From: Neisseria sicca 4320 | GTDB taxonomy: Bacteria > Pseudomonadota > Gammaproteobacteria > Burkholderiales > Neisseriaceae | NCBI RefSeq assembly: GCF_000193735.1 | Contig: NZ_AEPF01000028.1 | Span: 1-55,076 of the forward strand | Direction of reading: 5' to 3' | Length of the DNA stretch: 55,076 nt | In this document: positions 34,801 through 42,786 of the stretch, in pieces | How positions within the stretch are numbered: position 1 is the stretch's first letter | Layout: each line of letters opens with the position of its first letter | Made by a program: the position numbers and the translations under genes | Notes under the pieces: model-generated | Databases searched by the model: none | Told to the model about the DNA's origin: nothing | The model's input: only the letters and a program-made list of their open reading frames with translations

Positions 34801-35417
34801 TCGCCCAACATATCGAAGGAGAAGCGGTAGCCCATTTTTTCGCACTCTTTGCCGTTTTGCAGCGCTTCTTCAATGGTTTGTCCGGTAACAAACTGTTTAC
34901 CCAAGAGGCGCATGGCGTAATTCACGCCTTGGCGGATCAGGGGCGCGCCGCCTTTGCTGATAAGGCGGTTCAGGGCAGAACCCATCTGCTTGTCGTTCGT
35001 TGCGGTCAGTTTGCCGGTAACCAGCAAGCCCCATGCCGCGGCGTTGACGAACAGGGAGGGGCTGTTGTTCAAATGGCTTTTCCAGTTGCCTTCGGAAATT
35101 TTGTCGGCAATCAGGCGGTCGCGCGTCGCATTGTCGGGAATGCGCAGCAAAGCTTCCGCCAGACACATCAGCGCAATGCCCTCTTCGCTGGAGAGCGAGA
35201 ACTCGTGCATCAGCGCATCCACACCGCTGGCTTTGGTGCGGCTGGCGCGAACCTGCGTAACCAAACGGCGTGCAAGTTCGGACGCTGCCCGACGCTCCTC
35301 ATCGCTCATCTGCGCGCGTTGCAGCATGTCCTGAACGGCTTCGATTTCGTCGCGGCGGTAAGCATCGGTAATCGCTTGGCGCAGTGGCGTTTGTGTCGGA
35401 AAAGCAAAGTCAAACAT
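31812..35417 (-). CDS. putA: Bifunctional proline dehydrogenase / P5C dehydrogenase PutA
   Basis: Oxidises proline to glutamate in two steps at the inner membrane face. From the ATG at 35417 (GGAG 9 bp upstream) the protein has 1201 residues. It has no N-terminal ribbon-helix-helix, so it should not repress its own operon as E. coli PutA does. The FAD proline-dehydrogenase barrel (about 200-500) includes KLSAIHPRYS and RLVKGAYWDSE; the aldehyde dehydrogenase (about 580-1010) has SPWNFPLAIF, ETGGQNAM and the Cys in SAGQRCSALR. A C-terminal ALDH-like domain follows. A DUS at 33853-33864 encodes GRLN. putP lies upstream on the same strand. Confidence 0.96.
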   Translation of the reverse strand: MFDFAFPTQTPLRQAITDAYRRDEIEAVQDMLQRAQMSDEERRAASELARRLVTQVRASRTKASGVDALMHEFSLSSEEGIALMCLAEALLRIPDNATRDRLIADKISEGNWKSHLNNSPSLFVNAAAWGLLVTGKLTATNDKQMGSALNRLISKGGAPLIRQGVNYAMRLLGKQFVTGQTIEEALQNGKECEKMGYRFSFDMLGEAAFTQEDADRYYNDYVQAIHAIGKDAAGQGVYEGNGISVKLSAIHPRYSRAQHERVMSELLPRLKELFLLGKKYDIGINIDAEEANRLELSLDLMEALVSDPDLAGYKGIGFVVQAYQKRCPFVIDYLIDLARRNNQKLMIRLVKGAYWDSEIKWAQVDGLDGYPTYTRKVHTDISYLACARKLLDAQDAVFPQFATHNAYTLGAIYQMGKGKDFEHQCLHGMGETLYDQVVGPQNLGRCVRVYAPVGTHETLLAYLVRRLLENGANSSFVNQIVDENISIDTLIRSPFDTIAEQGIHLHNALPLPRDLYGKGRLNSQGVDFSNETVLQQLQEKLNRSAVQDFHAASIINGKARDVGEAQPIKNPADHDDIVGTVSFADAALAQEAIGAAVAAFPEWSATPAAERANCLRRFADLLEQHTPALMMLAVREAGKTLNNAVAEVREAVDFCRYYANEAENTLPKDAKAVGAIVAISPWNFPLAIFTGEVVSALAAGNTVIAKPAEQTSLIAGYAVSLMHEAGIPTSALQLILGAGDVGAALTGDPRIGGVIFTGSTEVAQLINKALAKRDDSPVLIAETGGQNAMIVDSTALPEQVCLDVLNSAFDSAGQRCSALRILCVQEDVADKMLAIIKGAMDELVVGKPVQLTTDVGPVIDAEAQQNLQSHINKMKGVAKSYHEVKAASDVDPTKSTFVLPILFELNNLNELTREVFGPVLHVVRYRADELDKIIDQINSKGYALTSGVHSRIEGTVKRIRERIEAGNVYVNRNIVGAVVGVQPFGGHGMSGTGPKAGGSFYLQKLTRIPEWVAPPLSRIGQADEAALKRLEALIHKLPFNAEEKKSAASALGHARIRTLRQAESVLVGPTGERNALSWRAPKRVWVHGGSLLQAFCALTELAAAGIVTVVEPDSPLASYTADLEGLLQVNSKPESTGVHHVAALSPLDSSRKQELAKRDGALIRILPSEQGLDILQVFEEISCSVNTTAAGGNASLMAVAD

Positions 35418-35446
35418 TTTAAGGTTCTCCAAAGTTTTTATGATGA

Positions 35447-35486
35447 TTTTCAGACGACCCCATCCCTTCGCAGGGTCGTCTGAAAA
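35447..35486. terminator. DUS-pair hairpin upstream of putA
   Basis: TTTTCAGACGACCC and GGGTCGTCTGAAAA, joined by CATCCCTTCGCA, lie 30 bp before the putA ATG; the short loop gives a strong stem of 14 bp. Confidence 0.6.
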
Positions 35487-35651
35487 GATTTAAAGCAATT
35501 ATTTAATATCGTAATAAATTTATACGGGGCGAACAAGTAATTTACCTTGAAAACAGGATTTTTTGCTTTGATAAAAGCAGATAAGGTCAAAAGACCGAAT
35601 TATCGCGATAGGTCTCAAAATAAAAACAAAACCTGCCTTCCCGTATAAAAA

Positions 35652-35688
35652 TTCAGACGACCTGCAATAGATGGCAGGTCGTCTGAAA
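35652..35688 (-). terminator. DUS-pair terminator after putP
   Basis: TTCAGACGACCTGC and GCAGGTCGTCTGAA with a short loop, 5 bp past the putP stop. Confidence 0.72.
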
Positions 35689-35692
35689 ACAC

Positions 35693-37219
35693 TTATTTCG
35701 CCTCGCGATATTCCGCGTCCGATTTTTCAAAACGTTCTTGGACTTCACGAGACGGCTCTTTGTCGATAAGTGAAACCACAATAGCGACCACCAGGCAGGC
35801 GATGAATCCGGGGATGATTTCGTACATGGTCCAAATACCGGTTTCATTTAGAGCCAAAGCAGGCTCTTTGACACACTTCGCCCAAATCACCACAATCAGT
35901 GCGCCGGCAATCATACCGGATAAAGCGCCGTATGCCGTGATGCGTTTCCACAGTACCGACAGAATCACAATCGGACCGAACGCCGCGCCGAAACCTGCCC
36001 ATGCATAAGACACCAAGCCCAAAACCTTGCTTTCAGGGTCGGAAGCAATCAGAATCGAGATAATAGCAATCGCCAATACCATCACCCGCCCAATCCACAC
36101 CAATTCTGACTGCGGCGCGTTTTTACGCAAAAAGCCTTTGTAGAAGTCTTCGGTAATCGCGCTGGAGCAAACCAAAAGCTGGCAAGACAAAGTGGACATG
36201 ACCGCCGCCAAAATCGCGCTCAAAATAATGCCTGCAATCCAAGGGTTGAACAATAAAGTAGAAAGCGCGATGAAGATACGTTCGTGGTTGCCCTTCATTG
36301 AAGCGACTTGGTCGGGGTTTGCTCCAAAATACGCAATGCCGAAATAGCCGACCGCTACTGCGCCTGCCAGACACAACACCATCCAAGTCATACCGATGCG
36401 GCGTGCCGACACCAGCGATTTCGCGCTTTCAGCCGCCATAAAGCGCGCCAAAATGTGCGGCTGACCGAAATAGCCCAAGCCCCATGCGGCTGTGGAAATA
36501 ATGCCGATGAAGGTCGTACCGGCAAACAAGCTGCCGTATTCCTTGCCTGTACTTGCGGCGACGTTTTGGATCGCGGCAGACATTTGGTCTGCACCGCCCA
36601 AACCCAAATACACCATCACAGGCGTCAAAATCAGCGCAAAAATCATCAAAGAAGCTTGCAGCGTATCCGTCCAGCTTACCGCTAAGAAACCGCCCAAGAA
36701 GGTATAAGCAATGGTCGCACCCGCGCCTAACCACATGGCTTGGGTGTAAGTCATGCCTTCAAACAGGCTTTGGAACAAAGTTGCACCCGCTACAATGCCC
36801 GAAGCGCAATAAATCGTGAAGAAAAACAGAATAATCAGCGCGGAAACCACTTTCATCAAGTGTCCGCCCGCGCCAAAGCGGTGGAAGAAATAATCCGGCA
36901 GCGTCAGCGCGTTATTGGCATATTCGGTATGCACACGCAGACGGCCCGCCACCAAAAGCCAGTTGAAATACGCGCCGACTATCAAACCGATGGCAATCCA
37001 AGATTTATTCAAACCGTAAAGATAAATCGCGCCGGGCAGACCCATCAAAAGCCAGCCCGACATATCGGACGCACCCGCCGACATCGCTGTAACAAACGGG
37101 CCCAAGCTGCGGCCGCCCAAAATATAATCATCGAAATTGCGCGTGGAGAAATACGCGGCCAGACCAATCAAGAGAACGGCAATCAGATAGATTGCAAAAG
37201 TGATATACATGGGATTCAT
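35693..37219 (-). CDS. putP: Sodium/proline symporter PutP
   Basis: A 508-residue Na+-coupled proline importer of the solute:sodium symporter family, with about 13 membrane helices. Recognisable are LGPFVTAMSAGASDMSGWLL (Na+/substrate helix), GLGYFGQPHILARFMAAES and ISILIASDPESKVLGLVSYAWAGFGAAFGP. GAGGAA sits before the ATG. It is upstream of putA on the same strand with a DUS hairpin between them, so the two supply and degrade proline but may be separate transcripts. Confidence 0.96.
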   Translation of the reverse strand: MNPMYITFAIYLIAVLLIGLAAYFSTRNFDDYILGGRSLGPFVTAMSAGASDMSGWLLMGLPGAIYLYGLNKSWIAIGLIVGAYFNWLLVAGRLRVHTEYANNALTLPDYFFHRFGAGGHLMKVVSALIILFFFTIYCASGIVAGATLFQSLFEGMTYTQAMWLGAGATIAYTFLGGFLAVSWTDTLQASLMIFALILTPVMVYLGLGGADQMSAAIQNVAASTGKEYGSLFAGTTFIGIISTAAWGLGYFGQPHILARFMAAESAKSLVSARRIGMTWMVLCLAGAVAVGYFGIAYFGANPDQVASMKGNHERIFIALSTLLFNPWIAGIILSAILAAVMSTLSCQLLVCSSAITEDFYKGFLRKNAPQSELVWIGRVMVLAIAIISILIASDPESKVLGLVSYAWAGFGAAFGPIVILSVLWKRITAYGALSGMIAGALIVVIWAKCVKEPALALNETGIWTMYEIIPGFIACLVVAIVVSLIDKEPSREVQERFEKSDAEYREAK

Positions 37220-37735
37220 GTACTATTCCTCATCTAAAACTTCAAAATCACGGGCTGATGAAATTGCAGACAATCCACGCCCAAACATTTTTCTAATTAA
37301 AATACAGCGGAAATTCTCGCGTTTTTACTGACACGCGGAACAAATCATTTTCAATTACAACAAGATAAGTAAACAAATCCTATTGATTTGTAAATAATCC
37401 AATCCAGCATACCGTAAAAACTTCCACTTGCAAAGGCAGCGGAAACAGGTTCACCGCACAATGCAGACATACCAATCAAAATACCATGTAAAACAAAATA
37501 TTATGAAAATCCATTAAAAAATCTTGTTTTTAAACACTGAAACTATCTTTCCTAATACTCAAACAATCCGCACAATTTTCCAGTAGTTAAACAACACCCA
37601 AAACAGATCAACCCAAATTCTACTTTAAAACCACCTTGCTTCATTTTCAGACGACATTTTCAAAAACCAGCCCGCCAACGGCCTGCCGTTTCCTATATAA
37701 TCCCTGCATTACCGACTGTCGCGCAATATATTCTC
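37220..37735. other. Long AT-rich intergenic region between putP and ubiB
   Basis: About 515 bp without a credible gene. It must contain the divergent promoters of putP and ubiB. A degenerate DUS (TTTTCAGACGACATT) lies near 37645. No repeat element is recognised. Confidence 0.5.
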
Positions 37736-39247
37736 ATGAAACGGCTCAAACGCATCAAAACCATCCTCCGCACGCTTTACCTTTACCACCTCGCCGAACT
37801 GTTTGCCGCGCTTGTCCGTCCGGGCTGGGCGCGGACGCTGTTGAAAATGCTGCCGCAGTCGTCTGAATTTGAAAACGAACCGCCTGCCGTCCGCCTGCGC
37901 CTTGCCCTAGAGAGCCTGGGGCCGATTTTCATCAAGTTCGGACAGGTTCTCTCTACGCGCCCCGATTTGATTCCGCACGATTACGTGTTCGAACTGGCAA
38001 AGCTGCAAGACAAAGTCCCGCCGTTTGACGCGCAGCTTTCGCGGGAGCAAATCGAAAAATCGCTGGGGCAATCCATCGAAACGCTGTATGCGGAATTTGA
38101 AACCGAGCCTGTCGCCAGCGCATCCATCGCCCAAGTACACAAAGCCCGGCTTCATTCGGGCGAACAAGTGGCGGTCAAAGTCTTGCGCCCCAACCTTTTG
38201 CCCGTGATCGAACAGGATTTGTCGCTGATGCGTTTCGGCGCGGCTTGGGTCGAGCGTCTGTTTGCCGACGGCAAACGTTTGAAACCGCGCGAAGTGGTAG
38301 CAGAGTTCGATAAATATCTGCATGACGAGTTGGACTTGATGCGCGAAGCCGCCAATGCCAGCCAGCTCGGACGCAATTTCCAAAACAGCAATATGCTGAT
38401 TGTGCCTAAAGTGTTTTACGACTACTGCACCAGCGACGTGCTGACCATCGAATGGATGGACGGCACGCCCGTATCGGACATCGCCAAACTCAAAGCCGAC
38501 GGCATCGATTTGCACAAACTTGCCGATTACGGCGTGGAAATCTTCTTCACACAAGTCTTCCGCGACGGCTTTTTCCATGCCGATATGCACCCTGGCAACA
38601 TTTTGGTCGCCGCCGACAACCGCTACATCGCCCTCGATTTCGGCATCGTCGGCACGCTGACCGACTACGACAAACGCTATCTCGCCATCAACTTCCTCGC
38701 CTTTTTCAACCGCGATTACCACCGCGTCGCCACCGCCCACATCGAATCAGGCTGGGTGCCCGCCGACACGCGCGCGGAAGAATTGGAAGCCGCCGTCCGC
38801 GCCGTGTGCGAACCGGTGTTCAACAAACCGATTTCGCAAATCTCCTTCGGCTTGGTGCTGATGCGTCTGTTTGAAGTCAGCCGCCGCTTCAATGTCGAAA
38901 TTCAGCCGCAGCTTGTATTGCTGCAAAAAACGCTGCTCAACATCGAAGGCTTGGGACGGCAGCTTGATCCCGATTTGGACTTGTGGAAAACCGCCAAACC
39001 GTTTTTAGTGAAGTGGATGAACGAACAGGTCGGCCCGAAAGCCTTTTTGCGCAACCTCAAAAACGAAGCCCCCGACTGGGCGCAAATCATCCCTTCCCTG
39101 CCGCGCAAAATCAGCGCGCTGGTTGACGAAAACCGCCAGCAGGAAATGCGCGATGCCTACATCCATTTGGTCAAAGTGCAGCAGCGGCAAAGCATGTGGC
39201 TGGGCGTGATTGCGGTTATTTTGTTTCTGATTTTGCTGTTTGATTAA
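37736..39247 (+). CDS. ubiB: Ubiquinone biosynthesis kinase-like protein UbiB
   Basis: An ABC1/ADCK-type atypical kinase that supports ubiquinone synthesis at the inner membrane. The 503-residue protein has the KxGQ motif in IKFGQVLSTRPDLIP, the A-rich loop SASIAQVHKARL, VAVKVLRP with the Lys, the catalytic HADMHPGNILV and metal-binding LDFGIVGTL, and a C-terminal membrane helix (MWLGVIAVILFLILLF). ubiK follows at 39.6 kb, joining two ubiquinone factors. Confidence 0.96.
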   Translation: MKRLKRIKTILRTLYLYHLAELFAALVRPGWARTLLKMLPQSSEFENEPPAVRLRLALESLGPIFIKFGQVLSTRPDLIPHDYVFELAKLQDKVPPFDAQLSREQIEKSLGQSIETLYAEFETEPVASASIAQVHKARLHSGEQVAVKVLRPNLLPVIEQDLSLMRFGAAWVERLFADGKRLKPREVVAEFDKYLHDELDLMREAANASQLGRNFQNSNMLIVPKVFYDYCTSDVLTIEWMDGTPVSDIAKLKADGIDLHKLADYGVEIFFTQVFRDGFFHADMHPGNILVAADNRYIALDFGIVGTLTDYDKRYLAINFLAFFNRDYHRVATAHIESGWVPADTRAEELEAAVRAVCEPVFNKPISQISFGLVLMRLFEVSRRFNVEIQPQLVLLQKTLLNIEGLGRQLDPDLDLWKTAKPFLVKWMNEQVGPKAFLRNLKNEAPDWAQIIPSLPRKISALVDENRQQEMRDAYIHLVKVQQRQSMWLGVIAVILFLILLFD

Positions 39248-39264
39248 AAATATATGTACACAAT

Positions 39265-39327
39265 AGGTCGTCTGAAAACGCAGTGGTGGTTTTAGAAAAA
39301 CCCGCTACCTTTGTTTTCAGACGACCT
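39265..39327 (+). terminator. DUS-pair hairpin after ubiB
   Basis: AGGTCGTCTGAAAACGC and its inverse followed by TTTT, 18 bp after the ubiB stop. Confidence 0.68.
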
Positions 39328-39363
39328 TTTATTATGGATTTGAATAAAATACCCGCCGTAACC

Positions 39364-39458
39364 GTAGCGTAGGCTTCGCCCACGAAAATCAGGATATTTT
39401 GCCCATCGCACAAAACAGATTAGACCGACATATTTTTCAAGGGCAAAGCCCACGCTAC
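39364..39458. repeat. Inverted-repeat element with GTAGCGTRGGCTTYGCCC ends
   Basis: The left arm GTAGCGTAGGCTTCGCCC and the inverse of the right arm GTAGCGTGGGCTTTGCCC match at all but two of 18 positions, enclosing about 60 bp. It is not a Correia element or a DUS; it may be a small MITE or a structured RNA. It lies between two DUS pairs. Confidence 0.6.
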
Positions 39459-39474
39459 TTTTCCACTCATTACC

Positions 39475-39540
39475 AAGGTCGTCTGAAAACACGGATTATG
39501 GCTGGGCAAGCCTGTTATGAGTGTTTTCAGACGACCTTTT
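39475..39540. terminator. DUS-pair hairpin before ubiK
   Basis: AAGGTCGTCTGAAAACAC and its inverse, about 55 bp upstream of the ubiK start. Confidence 0.55.
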
Positions 39541-39595
39541 TCCTTATACAATAGCCGCTTGAATTTTATATATTCTGATATAAAGGATACGGATT

Positions 39596-39916
39596 ATGTT
39601 CGGCAAACAACTCTTTGAAGAAGTCAGCGCCAAAATCAGCGAAACCATCGCCAACAGCCCCGCCAAAGACATGGAGAAAAACGTCAAAGCCATGCTCGGC
39701 AGCGCGTTCAACCGTATGGACTTGGTCACGCGCGAAGAATTCGACATCCAGCAACAGGTGTTGATTAAAACCCGCACCAAGCTGGTCGAGCTGGAAGAGC
39801 GTCTGGCAAAACTTGAAGCCGCGCAAGAGCCGGAACAGACCGCATTGGAAGCCGCGCAAGCCGCAGCCCAAGAAGCCGTCGAAGAAATCAAACAGCAAAC
39901 CGAAGCCGGCGAATAA
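39596..39916 (+). CDS. ubiK: Ubiquinone accessory factor UbiK (YqiC family)
   Basis: A 106-residue helical protein that helps organise the aerobic Ubi complex. It has the family opening (QLFEEVSAKISETIANSPAK), the central FNRMDLVTREEFDIQQQVL and the leucine-zipper coiled coil KTRTKLVELEERLAKLEA that trimerises. The tail is Ala/Glu-rich. The ATG follows AAGGATACGGATT. The TAA stop shares its last A with the DUS that separates it from comM. Its position after ubiB supports the assignment. Confidence 0.9.
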   Translation: MFGKQLFEEVSAKISETIANSPAKDMEKNVKAMLGSAFNRMDLVTREEFDIQQQVLIKTRTKLVELEERLAKLEAAQEPEQTALEAAQAAAQEAVEEIKQQTEAGE

Positions 39917-39927
39917 GGTCGTCTGAT
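39916..39927 (+). promoter_or_regulatory. DUS bridging ubiK stop and comM start
   Basis: AGGTCGTCTGAT (one mismatch) begins with the last A of the ubiK TAA and ends 2 bp before the comM ATG. TAAGG is the only Shine-Dalgarno-like sequence for comM. Confidence 0.65.
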
Positions 39928-39929
39928 AC

Positions 39930-41426
39930 ATGTCGCTTGCATTGGTTTACAGCCGCGCCTTGAGCGGTATGAATGCGCCGTTGGTCGAAGTGGAAGCCCA
40001 CCTTGCCAACGGCCTGCCTCATTTCAATATCGTCGGATTGCCCGATACCGAAGTCAAAGAAAGCCGCGACCGCGTGCGCGCCGCTATCATCCAAAGCGGT
40101 TTCGACTTCCCCGCCAAAAAAATCACCGTCAACCTCGCCCCCGCCGACCTGCCCAAAGAATCGGGACGTTTCGACCTGCCGATTGCGCTGGGTATCCTCG
40201 CCGCATCCGGACAAATCGCACCCGAAAAGCTCGCGCAGTATGAGTTTGCCGGCGAATTGGCACTTTCCGGCATGTTGCGCCCTGTGCGCGGCGCGTTGGC
40301 GATGGCGTGGCAGGGGATGCAGGCAGGGCGTTCTTTCGTCCTGCCGCAGGAAAACGCAGAACAAGCCGCCGTGATGCGCGGCATTACCGTTTACGGCGCG
40401 CGTTCGTTGGGTGAAGTCGCTGCTCATTTGAACGGCATCGAACCCTTGGCGCAAACCGACTGCAAAGTTCCGCAGAGGTCGTCTGAAAACGCCAAACTGC
40501 CCGACCTCATCGATGTCAAAGGTCAACACACCGCCCGCCTTGCTTTGGAAATCGCCGCCGCGGGCGGACACAGCCTCTTGATGATGGGGCCGCCGGGAAC
40601 GGGCAAGTCCATGCTTTCCCAACGGCTGCCCGGCATTCTGCCGCCTTTGACCGAAGACGAATTGGTCGAAGTATGGGCATTGCGTTCGCTCCTGCCCAAC
40701 CACCAGCAACAACTCGACAGCCACCGTCCTTTCCGCAGCCCGCACCATAGTGCCAGTTCGGCAGCCATGGTCGGCGGCGGTTCCGATCCGCGTCCGGGCG
40801 AAATTTCATTGGCGCATCACGGCGTTTTGTTTTTGGACGAGCTGCCCGAGTTTGACCGCAAAGTTTTGGAAGTTTTGCGCGAACCTTTGGAAAACGGCGA
40901 AATCCACATTTCCCGCGCGGCGCGTCAAGCCGTCTACCCCGCCAAATTCCAGCTTGTCGCCGCCATGAACCCTTGTCCGTGCGGTTATCTCGGGCATCCC
41001 GTCAAACCCTGCCGCTGCACGCCCGAAAGCGTTGCGCGTTACCGCAGCAAGATTTCCGGCCCGCTGCTTGACCGCATCGATTTGACCATCGAAGTCCCCA
41101 GCCTGTCCGCCGCCGAACTGATGCAGCAGGAAGCAGGGGAAAGCAGCGCATGTGTGTTAGAGCGCGTGATCGCCGCCCGCTACAAACAATACGCGCGGCA
41201 AGGCAAAGTGAATGCCGCCTTAAGCGTCAGTGAACTCGATACGTCCGCACGCATCCAAAAAGAAGCGCAGGAAGCCTTGGGCAGCCTGTTGGAAAAACTC
41301 TCCCTCTCCGCCCGCAGCTTCCACCGCATCATGCGCGTGGCGCGTACGCTGGCGGATTTGGCAGGCGATGAAGAAGTCGGTAGAAGCCATGTTTTGAAAG
41401 CCGTCAGCTTCCGCCGCGCGTTGTAA
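39930..41426 (+). CDS. comM: Competence protein ComM (YifB family AAA+ helicase)
   Basis: A hexameric branch-migration helicase that extends heteroduplex during natural transformation. The 498-residue protein has an N-terminal Lon-protease-like domain (VEAHLANGLPHFNIVGLPD), Walker A GPPGTGKS, Walker B VLFLDELPEFD, the Mg-chelatase-type inserts, zinc-binding Cys cluster NPCPCGYLGHP and the C-terminal domain SLSARSFHRIMRVARTLADL. A perfect DUS at 40476-40487 encodes RSSE. Fitting for a genome so rich in uptake sequences. Confidence 0.94.
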   Translation: MSLALVYSRALSGMNAPLVEVEAHLANGLPHFNIVGLPDTEVKESRDRVRAAIIQSGFDFPAKKITVNLAPADLPKESGRFDLPIALGILAASGQIAPEKLAQYEFAGELALSGMLRPVRGALAMAWQGMQAGRSFVLPQENAEQAAVMRGITVYGARSLGEVAAHLNGIEPLAQTDCKVPQRSSENAKLPDLIDVKGQHTARLALEIAAAGGHSLLMMGPPGTGKSMLSQRLPGILPPLTEDELVEVWALRSLLPNHQQQLDSHRPFRSPHHSASSAAMVGGGSDPRPGEISLAHHGVLFLDELPEFDRKVLEVLREPLENGEIHISRAARQAVYPAKFQLVAAMNPCPCGYLGHPVKPCRCTPESVARYRSKISGPLLDRIDLTIEVPSLSAAELMQQEAGESSACVLERVIAARYKQYARQGKVNAALSVSELDTSARIQKEAQEALGSLLEKLSLSARSFHRIMRVARTLADLAGDEEVGRSHVLKAVSFRRAL

Positions 41427-41446
41427 AAAATTTTCAGACGACCTGA

Positions 41447-41563
41447 TATGGTAAATCAACTCTGTCTTCAGAGATTGTAGGATATGCAAATGGTAAGCCT
41501 ACAAAAGTTATTAATGTTTATCGGAAAGACAATGGGGTTATTTATGCGATGCCAGAAAACTAG
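41447..41563 (+). pseudogene. Orphan C-terminal tail of a probable polymorphic toxin
   Basis: A 36-codon open frame without its own start, from the stop TGA at 41444 to TAG at 41561. It reads like a protein end: STLSSEIVGYANGKPTKVIN, then VYRKDNGVIYAMPEN. Toxin C-termini of the CdiA/MafB/Rhs type often end in this style (compact beta strands, then stop, then immunity gene). The base composition is much more AT-rich than comM. It begins just after a DUS and is followed by a likely immunity gene; the main part of the toxin is missing. Confidence 0.5.
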
Positions 41564-41600
41564 TGTTTTTTACGATTTGACACAGGATTTTTTATGGGGT

Positions 41601-41960
41601 ATGGAGCGTAGGTATGATGCAATCTCTTTAAAAAAATCTATTTTTTTAATATCAAATTATTTTTCATTCGAGACGGATTGGGATAAAGGAATTGAAAATT
41701 GGGTTGCTTTTCATGGGGAGAAAGAAACTGATTTTATATTATTAAACTGTATGATTCCTTTTGTTTTTGCCCATAATAGCTTATTTGAAAAATTTAAAAA
41801 GTTTTCAGAAATTAAAATTATGTTTTTTAATAATTATCATGAGGATAAAGTTTTTTTGGAAAAATGGGTCATGGATAATTTATTTCAGATACCAGAGGGT
41901 TACTATGATTTTACAAAAGCACACACCATATCAGATTTTATATATGTAACATATACATGA
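41601..41960 (+). CDS. Small AT-rich ORF, putative immunity protein
   Basis: 119 residues from the ATG at 41601, acidic and rich in aromatic residues and Lys (DWDKGIENWVAFHGEKETDF, PFVFAHNSLFEKFKKF), with no signal or membrane segment. No family is recognised. The frame is open back to 41484, but that part overlaps the toxin-like tail in another frame, and an immunity gene normally starts just after the toxin stop. Very low GC compared with comM and the SPOR gene. The role is inferred only from size, composition and position. Confidence 0.55.
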   Translation: MERRYDAISLKKSIFLISNYFSFETDWDKGIENWVAFHGEKETDFILLNCMIPFVFAHNSLFEKFKKFSEIKIMFFNNYHEDKVFLEKWVMDNLFQIPEGYYDFTKAHTISDFIYVTYT

Positions 41961-42211
41961 ATTGAAAGTAGGTTAGCAAATTTCTGTTTTGAATTAAAGA
42001 AAGGTTAGCTTAAAACACAGTCTGATTATAGACTAAATTTGAGTATTGATTTATCAATAAAATATAGTTTTTAATTAACAAATATAACCTTTTAAGATCA
42101 TTAATATAATTAAGTGGAAACAGTACATACAAGTAAATCAGCACCATCGTTATGGCTAATAAAAATGGAGAAGCAAATTTGCATTTGTAGGAACAAATAA
42201 TCAAAATGTTA
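41961..42211. other. AT-rich stretch between the putative immunity gene and the IS remnant
   Basis: 250 bp of very low GC without a DUS. A 64-codon minus-strand frame is hydrophobic but has no ribosome site and is not called. Probably remnant of the same imported segment. Confidence 0.4.
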
Positions 42212-42478
42212 GGGGCTGACGTAGATTGGTTCTAAATTCCACACCAATCCCGCAGAATTTTAAGCTGTTGAGACGGTGTGCCGAAGTTAAACCGGAATTC
42301 GCATTCTTTTAAGAATAGTGGAAAAGATTTTCGGTCAATTCCGTTGTATTTGCGTAAAACCCGCTTTGCCTGATTCCAAAAGTTCTCGATACCGTTGATG
42401 TGGTTCTGACGGTCTGCAAACTCCTTGGAATGGTTGATACGGTAATGGATAAAACCGCTCACACCCAACTTGTCCTAA
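42212..42478 (-). pseudogene. IS1016-like (IS1595 family) transposase, C-terminal remnant
   Basis: The last 80 codons of an ISXO2/IS1016-type DDE transposase: FIHYRINHSKEFADRQNHIN, GIENFWNQAKRVLRKYNGI with the catalytic Glu, and LKECEFRFNFGTP. The stop at 42232-42234 is followed by the IS end GGGGCTGACGTAGATT at 42212. Upstream coding sequence and the other end are gone; the cut lies near 42478. Inactive. Confidence 0.85.
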
Positions 42479-42786
42479 CTGCTTGAGACCGGCCGCCCTT
42501 GAATACTGAAAACGGAAGATTCAAGATAAAAAGCTGAAAAAGATTGGGTATCTTGCTGATGTTTTAAGTGCGGAATATCTTGTTTTATAAGGAAAAATTC
42601 TGTTGTCGACAAACTGTCAGTACGTCCTAACATCACGGCGGTTTTCGTAAAAACCATGTAAACAAACGGCGCACTTTTGCCCAATATAAAGGATATTGAT
42701 AAAATGACCCGTCCCTGCCGATGGCAGCAGCAGATTCATCTGCCGCCAAAAGGTCGTCTGAACGGCATCATCAATATAGGTATCTC
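42479..42786. other. Intergenic remnant region before the SPOR gene
   Basis: About 300 bp with no convincing gene. It holds a DUS (42750-42761) 26 bp before the SPOR-gene ATG and probably that gene's promoter. The left part is AT-rich like the islet. Confidence 0.45.

Noticed and set aside
42010..42204. 64-codon hydrophobic frame on the minus strand
   Set aside because: Very AT-rich, no ribosome site and no recognisable family; probably chance.
42475..42684. Upstream half of the IS1016-like transposase
   Set aside because: The frame upstream of 42478 has no transposase motif, so the remnant ends there.
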